This document shows, in pieces, positions 1 through 8,369 of a stretch of 64,000 nucleotides of DNA. Within the stretch, counting starts at the first letter, position 1. Every line of letters begins with the position of its first letter. Position numbers and translations under genes: made by a program. Source of the DNA: Streptomyces sindenensis (GTDB lineage Bacteria > Actinomycetota > Actinomycetes > Streptomycetales > Streptomycetaceae). The stretch is taken from NCBI RefSeq assembly GCF_014649035.1, contig NZ_BMSG01000018.1, positions 1 through 64,000 of the forward strand, read 5' to 3'. The notes beneath the pieces are model-generated. The model was given only the letters and a program-made list of their open reading frames with translations. It did no database searches and was not told the DNA's origin.

Positions 1-109
1 GCTACCAAGGTTCACCTCCCGTCACAGCAGCGGCTTGACATCACGATTGGGAAGTCCTTTCCGGTGCTGATGTCGCGGAGATTCGGTCTCCGCACCGTCG
101 TGCTCCTGC
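1..109. other. no gene; paired inverted repeats
   Basis: No convincing coding frame is seen here. The stretch holds two adjacent foldable elements. GACATCA at 37-43 pairs with TGATGTC at 68-74. GCGGAGA at 75-81 pairs with TCTCCGC at 87-93 around a TTCGG loop. This could be the tail of a transcript entering from outside the window, but nothing decides that. Confidence 0.3.
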
Positions 110-152
110 ACCCGCCCGGCTGCCGACCGTCCATGGAGACAGCCGGGCGGGG
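110..152 (-). terminator. hairpin downstream of the 224-822 unit
   Basis: CCCGCCCGGCTG (111-122) is followed 17 nt later by its perfect reverse complement (140-151). This gives a 12-bp GC stem just past the stop of the minus-strand peptide gene. There is no T-run, as is common for Streptomyces terminators. Confidence 0.5.
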
Positions 153-223
153 GTCTGTGGGGTGAACCCGGGGCTGAACGTGCGCGCCGGTCAGGGGCGC
201 TGCGAGCCGAGGAGCGCCCTCGG

Positions 224-313
224 CTACCTGCCCGAGCACACCGCCGCCACGATCGACGAGCCGATGGCGGCGAGGCAGACGACATACGCGATCTGCCGGG
301 CCCGTTCGCTCAT
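224..313 (-). CDS. 29-aa putative membrane peptide
   Basis: This small frame starts with ATG at 313-311 and ends with TAG at 226-224. Its ATG overlaps the TGA of the upstream gene (ATGA), and GGAGAAGG lies about 5 nt before it, so translational coupling is likely. The peptide begins MSERARQIAYVVCLAAIG and ends in CSGR. It has a short charged N-terminus, one hydrophobic stretch of about 20 residues and a basic end, as expected for a single-span membrane peptide. No function is recognised. The strong ribosome site and ATGA overlap are the support; a random short frame is possible. Confidence 0.5.
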   Translation of the reverse strand: MSERARQIAYVVCLAAIGSSIVAAVCSGR

Positions 314-822
314 CCGTCCTTCTCCGGGAAGGGTGGAGCGAGTCCGCTAGGCACCACGTACGTTCCGGTGCGCTCGGTGAACTCTGGTGCGCGGCTGGGC
401 CGGGGCCGAATGGGGAGCGGAGGGCGATCTGCGGTTGCACCGGCAGACGGCTCCTCGGGCTGCCGCTTCATGGCGAGGAGTTTCCGCAGTACCCGTGCCT
501 GAGCGCGGACGTGTGCGTAGACCTCGTGAGAGTAGGCAGCTCGACGCGGCGGGTTGTCGACGAGGTGGGTTACTTCGAGTCGGAAACTGCGATCCGACGA
601 GGTCAGTTCTGCTTCCACGGCGAAGACTTCGTCTGCGAAGGTGACGATCTTGCGACGCAGCAAAGAGACTGCCTCGTCCAGCGTTGAACGGGTCGTCGTA
701 CCCAACCGGAACGCAAGGGCGCGGCGTACGTCGAGCTCCGCGCTGATCACGTCCTGAGGTAATCCTTCGGCTCCCGTATTGCTAGCCGCCTCCGGTGGAC
801 TGTTGACCGGTTGGTGAGTCAT
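310..822 (-). CDS. hypothetical protein, 170 aa
   Basis: The start is placed at the ATG at 822 (MTHQPVN), which has CAGGAGA about 7 nt upstream. A longer frame exists to 936 but lacks a ribosome site. The protein is hydrophilic. Its middle (about residues 25-130) looks helical, with an Arg-rich section ending near VLRKLLAMK, followed by a Pro/Arg-rich tail. There is no signal peptide or membrane segment. It runs away from the XRE/DUF397 pair at 1129 and shares a 306-nt control region with it. I do not recognise a family. Confidence 0.6.
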   Translation of the reverse strand: MTHQPVNSPPEAASNTGAEGLPQDVISAELDVRRALAFRLGTTTRSTLDEAVSLLRRKIVTFADEVFAVEAELTSSDRSFRLEVTHLVDNPPRRAAYSHEVYAHVRAQARVLRKLLAMKRQPEEPSAGATADRPPLPIRPRPSRAPEFTERTGTYVVPSGLAPPFPEKDG

Positions 823-1128
823 CACGATCTCCTGTGCCCAGGCGCGTAGCGCTCTCGATATGCGCACATGGGTGGCGAGTTCAGTTCGCGAACACCTGTG
901 CGGGGACGCAGTGCAGCCGTGTAACGCCGTCACCAAGCTTCTGTGCCAGCCCAGTTCAGCTGTCGGCTGCTACTTCTCAACAGAATGCACCCAACTGGGA
1001 GCTGTGTGCAACATGAGTGGGCTCAACGTTGAGATTTCTCTAGCATTGGGAAACTCAACAGGCATATGACGAAACCCTGAACGGGCCCATGCGGCACACT
1101 GGTCCGCGGCGAAGGAGGGGAGTGACGG
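823..1128. promoter_or_regulatory. divergent control region with three CTCAAC sites
   Basis: This 306-nt region separates the minus-strand hypothetical gene from the XRE gene. CTCAAC occurs at 976-981, 1022-1027 and 1054-1059. The middle copy is part of a perfect 12-bp palindrome, CTCAACGTTGAG (1022-1033). The outer copies both read CTCAACAG. TAGCAT at 1041-1046 is a possible -10 box for the XRE gene. The sites may be operators for the adjacent XRE protein, which is inference. Confidence 0.4.
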
Positions 1129-1992
1129 GTGGCACATCCGGAACCGAAGGTGCGAAAGAAGCGGCTCGGGTCTGAACTGCGCAGGCTCCGGGAGGAGGCC
1201 GGCATCAGCCTTCAGCAGGCCGGTGAGACCGTCGATGGCGACAAGACGAAGATGAGTCGCATCGAGAACGGGCGGCAAGGGCTGCGGCCTCTGGAGCTGA
1301 AGACCCTGCTCGACATGTACCAGGTTGATCCGCCCATGAGGGAAGCGCTGCTCGCCCTTCAGCGGCAGAGCAAGCAGAAGGGCTGGTGGTCGCAGCACTC
1401 GGACAAGCTCAAGCCAGACTTTCAAGAACGACTCACGCTGGAGTCGGACGCTGTCCGGATCTACGCCTACCAGAGTGTGGTGGTCCCTGGCCTGCTTCAG
1501 ACCGATGCGTACGCCGAGGCGGTCATCCGCGGTACGGTGAGCAAGCGGATGAGCGACGAGGAAGTGCGGACACTCGTCGACCTTCGCCTCGCCCGACAGG
1601 CGATCTTTGATCGAGATGACGCGCCTCAATACCTCTGCATACTGGACGAATCGGTGCTTCATCGGCAGGTGGGTGGTCCTGCCGTCACAGCTGCACAGCT
1701 ACGCAACCTCGTCGAAGTGTCCGACCGCCCTGGCATCGCGGTACAGGTGATCCCCTACTCGCAGGGCGCGTACGTAGGCATGGACGGTCCGTTCACCGTG
1801 TACTCGTATCCGGACCCGATGGAGCTGGACGTCGTCGGTCTCGACAATCTCGACGGCGGCCTGTACCTCGAAGAGACGGGGGCTGTGGAGAACTACCGCA
1901 GTGCCTTTGACCAGCTACGTGCGGCCGCTCTATCTTCGCGACAGTCCATGGATGTGATCTCACGCGTTGCGCGAGATCTTGAGAACGAGTAA
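1129..1992 (+). CDS. XRE-family regulator with DUF5753
   Basis: This 287-aa DNA-binding protein has an N-terminal helix-turn-helix (about residues 10-70, with the SLQQAGE and KMSRIENGRQG helices). A DUF5753 sensor-like domain (about 90-275) follows, with typical VPGLLQT and ENYRSAFD motifs. The GTG start has GGAGGGGAG about 7 nt upstream. A DUF397 gene follows 10 nt downstream, the standard WhiJ/BldB-type pairing of Streptomyces, where the XRE protein represses and the small partner modulates it. The target here is unknown. The repeated CTCAAC sites in front of the gene are candidates. Confidence 0.88.
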   Translation: MAHPEPKVRKKRLGSELRRLREEAGISLQQAGETVDGDKTKMSRIENGRQGLRPLELKTLLDMYQVDPPMREALLALQRQSKQKGWWSQHSDKLKPDFQERLTLESDAVRIYAYQSVVVPGLLQTDAYAEAVIRGTVSKRMSDEEVRTLVDLRLARQAIFDRDDAPQYLCILDESVLHRQVGGPAVTAAQLRNLVEVSDRPGIAVQVIPYSQGAYVGMDGPFTVYSYPDPMELDVVGLDNLDGGLYLEETGAVENYRSAFDQLRAAALSSRQSMDVISRVARDLENE

Positions 1993-2002
1993 GAGGCTCA
2001 CG

Positions 2003-2209
2003 ATGATGCGGCACGATCTTCCGACCGAAGCATGGATCAAGTCGTCCTACAGTGGCGACACTCAGGGCCAGTGTGTCGAGTTCCAGGTAGCACCGGGCGG
2101 AGCTGTCGCTGTGGGCGACTCCAAGGACCGCGATCGTGGAGCCTTCGTTTTCCCGCCTGCTGCGTGGGGGGCGTTCGTGGCCGGAGTGAAGAGCGGCAGC
2201 GGCATCTAG
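2003..2209 (+). CDS. DUF397 small protein, partner of the XRE regulator
   Basis: This 68-aa protein shows the DUF397 hallmarks: AWIKSSYSG near the N-terminus, a central CVEF strand, VAVGDSKD and a C-terminal W-x-AFV motif. The first of two tandem ATGs (2003, 2006) is taken; AAGAGG lies 6 nt upstream. It is almost certainly co-transcribed with the XRE gene 10 nt upstream. DUF397 proteins act with a cognate XRE/DUF5753 partner in development or antibiotic control. No function specific to this pair can be read from the sequence. Confidence 0.85.
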   Translation: MMRHDLPTEAWIKSSYSGDTQGQCVEFQVAPGGAVAVGDSKDRDRGAFVFPPAAWGAFVAGVKSGSGI

Positions 2210-2350
2210 TTCGTACCCGCAGCCCTGGCGGGCTCAGCCGGGCGGTCACTCCGTGCAGCAGAACGTGGCTGCCCGCTTGCCGCCCCAACCCCCGAAGTGT
2301 GGAACTGCTCAGCGGGCGCGGCCCGCCCGAGCCGGGACGGCAGGAGGCAG

Positions 2351-5300
2351 TCAGCCGGCGGCGATCGCCGAGTAGGTCAGCACGTCGGCCGGGATTTGAT
2401 GGAAGAGCTTCCACTCGATCGCCATCGGGTTGCTGCCCGTGTGCTTGACGTACTCCGCCGGCCCCATGAGCATCCACGGCTGGGGTCCACCGATATCCGT
2501 CTGCTTGTATCGGCGGACGAAGAGCAGGACGTGCGTGCCCTTCTCCTTGTGGGTCTGGTAGCGGACACCGGTGGGTGAGCGCTCTGAAGTCTGGTTCTGT
2601 GACTCCCAGTGGAACAAGGAGTCATTGAGGGCGTAGTCCTTGTAGCGGGTCTCGGGTGAGAAGTCCTTCTCGTCCTTCTCCAGGGTCACGAACAGGGCAT
2701 CGGTCTGGATGTTCTCGCACCATTTCACGCCTTCGCGGAAGTGCCCGGGCTTTCGGCCGTCCACGGAGGCCTGGCCCAGTGCGGGCAGAATCTCTTCGCG
2801 GCTGTACGAAGCGTGGATGGTCAGTGGGATGGCGGCGTGAGCCCCGAGGAGCGGCACGGGTACGTGGTCGGCCTGCTGCAGCACGTGAGCGAGCACCTGA
2901 CGCAGCTCGTCCCGGAACGCATGCTGGGGGCGCAGTGAGTCCAGCCCGGCTTGGTAGCTTGTGAAGTCTCCACCCAGCGGCCAGAGCGAGAAGAAGAACA
3001 TGCGGGCGTAGCTTTGTTCCTGCTCGCTGAGCTCGTCGTAGTGAGGAGCGTCATCGGCCAGCAACTTGCTGTACGCGGCAACGCGCAGCGGGTCATCGAC
3101 GTGCAGGAAGGCCGAGACCCGCTTGAGGAGGGCCAACTCGCCTTCAGGTCCGACTGCGTCTAGGAGATTCGCTCGACGCAAGAGGCCTGTCCATGAGTTT
3201 CCGCTGCCTCGGTAGAGCTCCTTGAGCTCCCGGCCGCTCTCCTTGAGGAAGTCCGCAAGGCGTGGCTCCGCGTAGGAAGCCACCTCGCGGGCCAACTGCG
3301 TGACATTGACCGCGATCTGTGCGCGGATGTTGTCGATGATCAGGTCCTTGGCCTTCGTCTCAAGGATGATCTGGCAGCCCGAAGGAAGCTGGGGGAAGTC
3401 CTGCTCGACGCTGTCGAGAAGGCGGTTCCGCGTCAGGTTCGTCAGCGCACGGAACTGTTCTTCGAACCGGAACTCCTTGCGGTGCTGACCGATGAAGTCG
3501 AGGACGGTGAGGACCGCCTTGTTCTCCGTGCGACGCAGCCCCCGCCCCAACTGCTGGAGGAAGATCGTGGCACTGGAGGTGGGGCGCAGCAGGAGCAAGG
3601 TGTCGACGTCGGGGATGTCGAGACCTTCGTTGAACAGGTCGACGGAGAAGATGACTTGGAGTGCACCCGAGCGCAGGTCATCAAGTGCTGCCTTGCGGTC
3701 GAGTGCTGGAGTCTCACCAGACAGAGCCACCGCGTTCAGGCCGGCCCGTCGGAAGAAATCGGCCATGAAGTGTGCGTGCGCGACCGACACGCAGAATCCC
3801 AGGGCACGCATCGAGTCAGGGTCGGTGACCTTGTCCTTCACCGCTTGCACCACGAGGCGAGCCCGTGCGTCGTTGCCCGTGAACAGGTTGCTCAAGGCTG
3901 TCGTGTCGTAGGCTCCGCGCTTCCATGTGACAGCGCTCATGTCCGTGTTGTCAGTGACGCCGAAATAGTGGAAGGGGCTCAGGAGCTCGTTCTCCAGTGC
4001 CTCCCAGAGACGCATCTCCGCCGCGATCCGACCGTCGAAGAACTCGTCCTGGATGTTCAAGCCATCCATGCGTTCCGGAGTCGCTGTCAGCCCCAAGAGC
4101 TCCCGTGGCTGGAAGTGGTCCATAATCTTGCGGTAGGTGGGCGACGTGCCGTGATGGAACTCGTCGATCACGATGACGTCAAAGTGATCCGGGGCGATAC
4201 GGTCCAAAGTCTGCGCTGTGAGCGACTGGACGCTGGCGAACACGTGGGTCCATCGGCTGGGGATCTCGCCACTGAACAACAACTCACCGAAGTTCGCATC
4301 GATGAGAACGTTCTGGTAGACGCGCAAGGACTGCTCCAGAATCTCCTTGCGATGCGCGACGAAGAGCAGGCGTGGGTCACGGCCGAGGATCTGACGCAGA
4401 CGTTTGAAGTCCAGCGCCGCCATGACGGTTTTCCCCGTGCCCGTAGCCGCGACGAGAAGATTGCGGTGCCGGTCTTGCACCGTGCGCTCGACTTCGAGGC
4501 GTTCGAGCATGTCCCGCTGGTGCGGGTATGGGCGTACCTCCAGGCCGGAGAGGGTGATGCCCGTAGATCCGGGGCGGCCATTGCCACCGGCGCGGGACAG
4601 GGCATCGTCCAGCCGCTGGGCGTCCCTGGCCGGGTCGTACGACTCGAAGGCCGGCTCACTCCAGTAGGCGTCGAAGGTCGCCTCGAACTTGCGGATCACC
4701 GAGGGCGTCGCGACGGAGGACAGTCGGACGTTCCATTCGAGTCCATCAAGGAGGGCGGCCTTGGAGAGGTTCGAACTGCCGACGTACGCCGTGTCGAAAC
4801 CGCTGTCACGGCGGAAGAGCCACGCCTTGGCGTGGAGGCGGGTCGAGCGAAGCTCGTAGTTGACCTTCACCTCGGCGCCGAAGTCTCGCACCAGCCGGTC
4901 CAAAGCGCGACGTTCGGTGGCGCCGATGTACGTCGTCGTGAGTACACGGATGGGGATACCCCGCTCGCGTGCCGACGACAGGGACTTCTCCAAGACGCGG
5001 AGTCCGTGCCACTTCACGAATGCGCAGAGGAGGTCGACTCGGTCGGCGGTGGCCAGCTCGGAGCGCAGCTCGAAGCCGAGGCTGGGGTCCTCGGGAGAGT
5101 TCGTGATGAGCGCCGTCTCGGCCAACGGGGTCGCTGGACGTATGGCATACACGCCGGGCGCCTCCTGCTCCGCGACCGCCAGCAGCTGCCGCGGCCCGTC
5201 GGCGACGAGGTCGACCCACTCTGTTGCACCCTCAAGCGTATTGAGCGATTCCAGGATGTGATTGGCCGCAACCACCTGCTCGGCGGGGGAGAGTCCTTGG

Positions 5301-5488
5301 AGCACCCGGCGCACTGTTGCGCCGATATGGCGGGAGAGGACATGGGGCGCCGATTCTGTGCCGACTGAGGCTTCGATGGAGTGCCAGCCTGCGGAGTCGA
5401 GCTGTTTCATCCGCTCAGCGAGCCGATGTGTGATGAGCGATTCATAGAGCCCAGCAACCGGCGCTTCAACCGAAAAGTCGTTGGGCAT
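2351..5488 (-). CDS. PLD nuclease / SF2 helicase / DUF3427 protein
   Basis: The start chosen is the ATG at 5488 (MPNDFSV), with GAGGGGG upstream, giving 1045 aa. Residues 130-280 form a phospholipase D-like nuclease domain with one clear HxK half-motif (H219, K221) followed by GSSN (237-240). Residues 320-680 are an SF2 helicase of the SSL2/COG1061 type, with Walker A ATGTGKT (348-354), DEFHH (442-446), TAT (468-470) and a QxxGRGLRR motif VI. The C-terminal 300 residues fit DUF3427. Only one HKD half-site is visible, so the PLD domain would need to dimerise, as single-HKD nucleases do. Such fusions occur in defence and repair contexts. The gene stands alone, convergent with the XRE/DUF397 pair. 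Confidence 0.85.
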   Translation of the reverse strand: MPNDFSVEAPVAGLYESLITHRLAERMKQLDSAGWHSIEASVGTESAPHVLSRHIGATVRRVLQGLSPAEQVVAANHILESLNTLEGATEWVDLVADGPRQLLAVAEQEAPGVYAIRPATPLAETALITNSPEDPSLGFELRSELATADRVDLLCAFVKWHGLRVLEKSLSSARERGIPIRVLTTTYIGATERRALDRLVRDFGAEVKVNYELRSTRLHAKAWLFRRDSGFDTAYVGSSNLSKAALLDGLEWNVRLSSVATPSVIRKFEATFDAYWSEPAFESYDPARDAQRLDDALSRAGGNGRPGSTGITLSGLEVRPYPHQRDMLERLEVERTVQDRHRNLLVAATGTGKTVMAALDFKRLRQILGRDPRLLFVAHRKEILEQSLRVYQNVLIDANFGELLFSGEIPSRWTHVFASVQSLTAQTLDRIAPDHFDVIVIDEFHHGTSPTYRKIMDHFQPRELLGLTATPERMDGLNIQDEFFDGRIAAEMRLWEALENELLSPFHYFGVTDNTDMSAVTWKRGAYDTTALSNLFTGNDARARLVVQAVKDKVTDPDSMRALGFCVSVAHAHFMADFFRRAGLNAVALSGETPALDRKAALDDLRSGALQVIFSVDLFNEGLDIPDVDTLLLLRPTSSATIFLQQLGRGLRRTENKAVLTVLDFIGQHRKEFRFEEQFRALTNLTRNRLLDSVEQDFPQLPSGCQIILETKAKDLIIDNIRAQIAVNVTQLAREVASYAEPRLADFLKESGRELKELYRGSGNSWTGLLRRANLLDAVGPEGELALLKRVSAFLHVDDPLRVAAYSKLLADDAPHYDELSEQEQSYARMFFFSLWPLGGDFTSYQAGLDSLRPQHAFRDELRQVLAHVLQQADHVPVPLLGAHAAIPLTIHASYSREEILPALGQASVDGRKPGHFREGVKWCENIQTDALFVTLEKDEKDFSPETRYKDYALNDSLFHWESQNQTSERSPTGVRYQTHKEKGTHVLLFVRRYKQTDIGGPQPWMLMGPAEYVKHTGSNPMAIEWKLFHQIPADVLTYSAIAAG

Positions 5489-5575
5489 GCCCCGAGTCCC
5501 CCTCATTTGGCTGCGTTCTGCATATGCAGTTGTATCAAGGAGGTCTGACATCCGGGCCCGATGGCTGGCGAAAGC

Positions 5576-5619
5576 AGCAGGGGCCACCGCCCCAGAAGTC
5601 GTGGGCGGCGGCCCCTGCT
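5576..5619 (-). terminator. hairpin after the SEC-C gene
   Basis: AGCAGGGGCC (5576-5585) pairs with GGCCCCTGCT (5610-5619). After one mismatch, CCGCCC pairs with GGGCGG. The hairpin lies between the stop of the SEC-C gene and the start of the helicase gene, so it probably separates the two minus-strand transcripts. Confidence 0.65.
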
Positions 5620-5640
5620 AGGGATGTGACGCCGGCGGCC

Positions 5641-6645
5641 TCAGCCCCCGTGGCACCCCCCGTAAGCCTCCCCCGACCCGCACCAGCAGGCAGCCGTGCG
5701 CGCCGGAGGCCACGGGAGCGCGCGGCCCCGGGCGGCGAGGGTGGTGGCGTACTGGGGGAGGAGGCCCGGGTCGGACGGGGAGGCGGACTCCGAGGCGGCG
5801 AACGCCTCGTACGAGGGGACCGTGCCCGTGACGATGCCCAGGTTCGGGGTGCCCGTGGCGTGGAGGTCGCGCAGGGACGCCTCCAGGCGGGCCAGGTGGG
5901 TCGGGCGGTCCACGTACTCCTCGGTCAACTCCGGGTACGACGTCAGTAGTTCGCGGAGCTCCTGCTCCGGCCAGTGCAGTACCGCCACCGGGAACGGCCG
6001 GGACAGCGCCGTGCGGTACGTGCCCAGCTCCGCGCGCAGGCGGGCGATCTCGGCCTTCAGCTCCACCGGATCCGAGGAGCCCAGCGACCACAGGCGCTTC
6101 GGGTCGTGCAGCTCGTCCAGGGGCACCGGGGCCGTGTGCAGCTCGCCCGCCAGCTCGTCCCAGGCGTCGTGCTCCAGGCCCATCAGCCGGCGCACCCGGT
6201 GGCGGCCGGTCAGCAGAGACTGGGTGGCGTACGGGACCTCCTCGCCGGGGGCCAGCAGCAGGGTCAGGGCGGTGGAGAGGAAGTCGTGCGCCTTCTCCAG
6301 CTCGTCGTGTGCCTCCAAGGTCTCCGCGGCCACCTGCCACGGCGCGGCGTTCAGCGGGCCGGCGGCTCGGATGCCGTCGATGATCGCCCGGGCCTCGGCC
6401 TCGTGACCGTACTCCCAGAGGTTGGCCGCCTTCAGGGCCTTGATCAGGTGCGGGTTGTCGACGGTCGCCTCGGGGGCGGCGAGCAGGCCGTCGTAGAGCG
6501 TGCTCGCGCGGGCGCGGTCGCCCGCGAGTTCCAGGTGGGCCGCGGCCTGGAGGACCAGCGGTTCGTGGTCCTCGGGGTACTGCGCCGCGGTGCGGAGCAG
6601 ACGCTCGGCTTCGGTGGTGTGGTCGGCAGGCGTGTCGGGGCGCAT
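5641..6645 (-). CDS. TPR-like protein with C-terminal SEC-C zinc motif
   Basis: This protein of about 334 aa ends in CWCGSGEAYGGCHGG, the CxC(x8)CH zinc-binding SEC-C motif also found at the SecA C-terminus. The body is helical and repeat-like (LLRTAAQYPEDHEPLVLQAAAHL and similar), consistent with TPR-type repeats over residues 10-150. The start is taken at the ATG at 6645. A GTG at 6654 is also in frame and neither has an obvious ribosome site, so a leaderless transcript is possible. The function is not known; SEC-C proteins are often assigned to protein binding or quality control. Confidence 0.75.
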   Translation of the reverse strand: MRPDTPADHTTEAERLLRTAAQYPEDHEPLVLQAAAHLELAGDRARASTLYDGLLAAPEATVDNPHLIKALKAANLWEYGHEAEARAIIDGIRAAGPLNAAPWQVAAETLEAHDELEKAHDFLSTALTLLLAPGEEVPYATQSLLTGRHRVRRLMGLEHDAWDELAGELHTAPVPLDELHDPKRLWSLGSSDPVELKAEIARLRAELGTYRTALSRPFPVAVLHWPEQELRELLTSYPELTEEYVDRPTHLARLEASLRDLHATGTPNLGIVTGTVPSYEAFAASESASPSDPGLLPQYATTLAARGRALPWPPARTAACWCGSGEAYGGCHGG

Positions 6646-6723
6646 GGACCACACGGTACTGCCGGACGGTGACGGCGGGGAGAAGAGGGCGGGGGAGGAG
6701 AAGCGGGAGAAGTCTGGAGAGTT

Positions 6724-7761
6724 GTGAGGTTTGCCCCTACCGTGCGCTCCGAGTCCTCAACGGTGTGCGGTCGTGCGCCCCGAGGCTTGCGGTGCGGGAG
6801 GGCGACGGTGACGGTGACGTCGATACGGAGGCGGGGAGCCGGGCGAGGGCGTGCGGCGTTGTCCGGAGTGTGTGGCCGTGGTCGTGGCGGAGGGGTGTTG
6901 TCCGGTGGGCGTGGCCGTTGCCGTGGTCCTGGCCGTTGCTGTGGCCCTGGCCCTGGCCGTGGTGGTTCGTATCTTCTTGCCCGTGGGCTCTGGGTGTCCG
7001 CCGAAGTCGTCGTCACCCTCGGTGTCGTCCTACTCCTCCTCGTCGTCCATCAGCTCTGGTGGACCAACCGCGAGGCCCGCGCCGACGCCGGGCGCACCGT
7101 CCGGAGCCTTCAGCGGGAGTGGGAAGAGCCCGCCCCCGCGCCCGTGCCCGCCCCCGGCCCGGGTGGTGGTGAGGGCGCGGTCGACGGGGGGCCTCGTCCC
7201 TCGGCCTCCGGTCGTGGGGCCGAGGCCGCGCCCGGCCCGGCCGCCCGGCCCCGTACCGCCCCCCGCTGGGACCAGGCCTACGCGGTCCTGCGTATCCCCC
7301 GGATCGGGCTCACCGCCCCCGTCGCCGAGGGCACCAGCAAGGGCGGGGTGCTCGACCGGGGGTACGTCGGGCACTACACCCGTACCGCGCAGGCCGGACA
7401 GGCCGGGAACTTCGCGCTCGCCGGGCACCGCAACACCCACGGCGAACCCTTCCGCCGCATCGACCGGCTGCGCAGCGGCGACCGGATCACCGTCGAGACC
7501 CGGGACGCCGTCTACACGTACACCGTCGGCAAACGCCTCGCCCGGACCGCGCCCTCCGACAGCGGGGTCATCGCGCCCGTACCGCGCAGCAACATCACCA
7601 CCTCCGCCGGCTACAGCGAACCCGGCCACTACCTCACCCTCACCACCTGCACCCCCGAGTTCAGCTCCCGCTACCGCCTCGTCGTCTGGGGGAAGCTCAC
7701 CGCCATGCGCCCCGGTGACGATCCCGGGAACCCGAAGGCCGCTCCGGCGCATCGTGTATAA
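6724..7761 (+). CDS. class E sortase
   Basis: This transpeptidase attaches LAxTG proteins to the cell wall. The 345-aa frame has a long basic, low-complexity N-terminus, one membrane span (about 85-112, ending HQLWWTN), a Pro-rich linker and a sortase domain (about 180-335). The catalytic His lies in FALAGHRNTHG, the Cys in TLTTCTPEF and the Arg in SSRYRLVVWG. The GTG start at 6724 is uncertain; the first 85 residues look unusual and a later start is possible. A secreted protein ending in LARTG is encoded 5.5 kb downstream at 13269 and is a plausible substrate. Confidence 0.88.
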   Translation: MRFAPTVRSESSTVCGRAPRGLRCGRATVTVTSIRRRGAGRGRAALSGVCGRGRGGGVLSGGRGRCRGPGRCCGPGPGRGGSYLLARGLWVSAEVVVTLGVVLLLLVVHQLWWTNREARADAGRTVRSLQREWEEPAPAPVPAPGPGGGEGAVDGGPRPSASGRGAEAAPGPAARPRTAPRWDQAYAVLRIPRIGLTAPVAEGTSKGGVLDRGYVGHYTRTAQAGQAGNFALAGHRNTHGEPFRRIDRLRSGDRITVETRDAVYTYTVGKRLARTAPSDSGVIAPVPRSNITTSAGYSEPGHYLTLTTCTPEFSSRYRLVVWGKLTAMRPGDDPGNPKAAPAHRV

Positions 7762-7888
7762 CGAAAGAGTGCCGTTCACTCCGATGGGCGGCACCCCGCA
7801 GGAACGGCACAAGGGCCTCCGCACGAACGGCACGAGGGCCTGCGGAACGGTTCGAGGAACGGCATTCGAGGAACGGGAGGTGCACATC

Positions 7889-8221
7889 GTGCGGGACGCC
7901 AACGCCCTGCGCCGCGCCTTCGCCCGGCTGCTCCGGCCCGCCGGACTCGTCCTCCTCTTCCTCACCGAGGTCCTCCTCGCCGAAGGCGGCAGCCTCTCCG
8001 CCGCCGTCGCGCTCGCCGCCACCGCCGCGGCCGGGTCCGCCCTCCTCGCCTGCGCCGTCATCAGCGCCCGCTGCGCGGCCCCGGTGCCCCGCACCCGGGT
8101 CCGTACGGCCATCAGGGACCGGGAGCGGCGCACCGCGTTCCTCCCTCAACGCGACCCCGACGCGCGGGGGCGCACCAGGCCCCGGGCACCCGGGTACGCC
8201 CTCCTGACGGCCGCCGCGTAG
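7889..8221 (+). CDS. DUF6412-type small membrane protein
   Basis: This 110-aa protein starts at a GTG with GGGAGG 8 nt upstream. It has two hydrophobic spans (about residues 17-40 and 42-62) followed by an Arg-rich cytoplasmic tail. It fits DUF6412, a small actinobacterial family often encoded directly before a YidC-type insertase, as here. Co-transcription with yidC, which starts 148 nt downstream, is likely. The function is unknown. Confidence 0.65.
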   Translation: MRDANALRRAFARLLRPAGLVLLFLTEVLLAEGGSLSAAVALAATAAAGSALLACAVISARCAAPVPRTRVRTAIRDRERRTAFLPQRDPDARGRTRPRAPGYALLTAAA

Positions 8222-8369
8222 CGCAACCCCGCACCTCCCGCCCGCACCGCGCGTACGTGCGCCGCACCCGGGACGGGTGCGCCCCGCGCCGGTCGTCATG
8301 CCGAGTGATCACCCCCGTACCTCCTCGCAGGTACCTCCCGGCACGACGAGACCCCCGGAGGGCTCACCC

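Noticed and set aside
3482..5368. 628-codon plus-strand frame antisense to the PLD-helicase gene
   Set aside because: The helicase frame on the other strand has complete motifs; the antisense product is low complexity and Glu/Arg/Val-rich.
6851..7890. Alternative frame over the sortase N-terminus with hydrophobic GVAVAVVLAVAVALALAVV
   Set aside because: It arises from a GGCCGT/GGCCCT-like simple repeat. The sortase motifs lie in the other frame, and this frame continues as low-complexity sequence.
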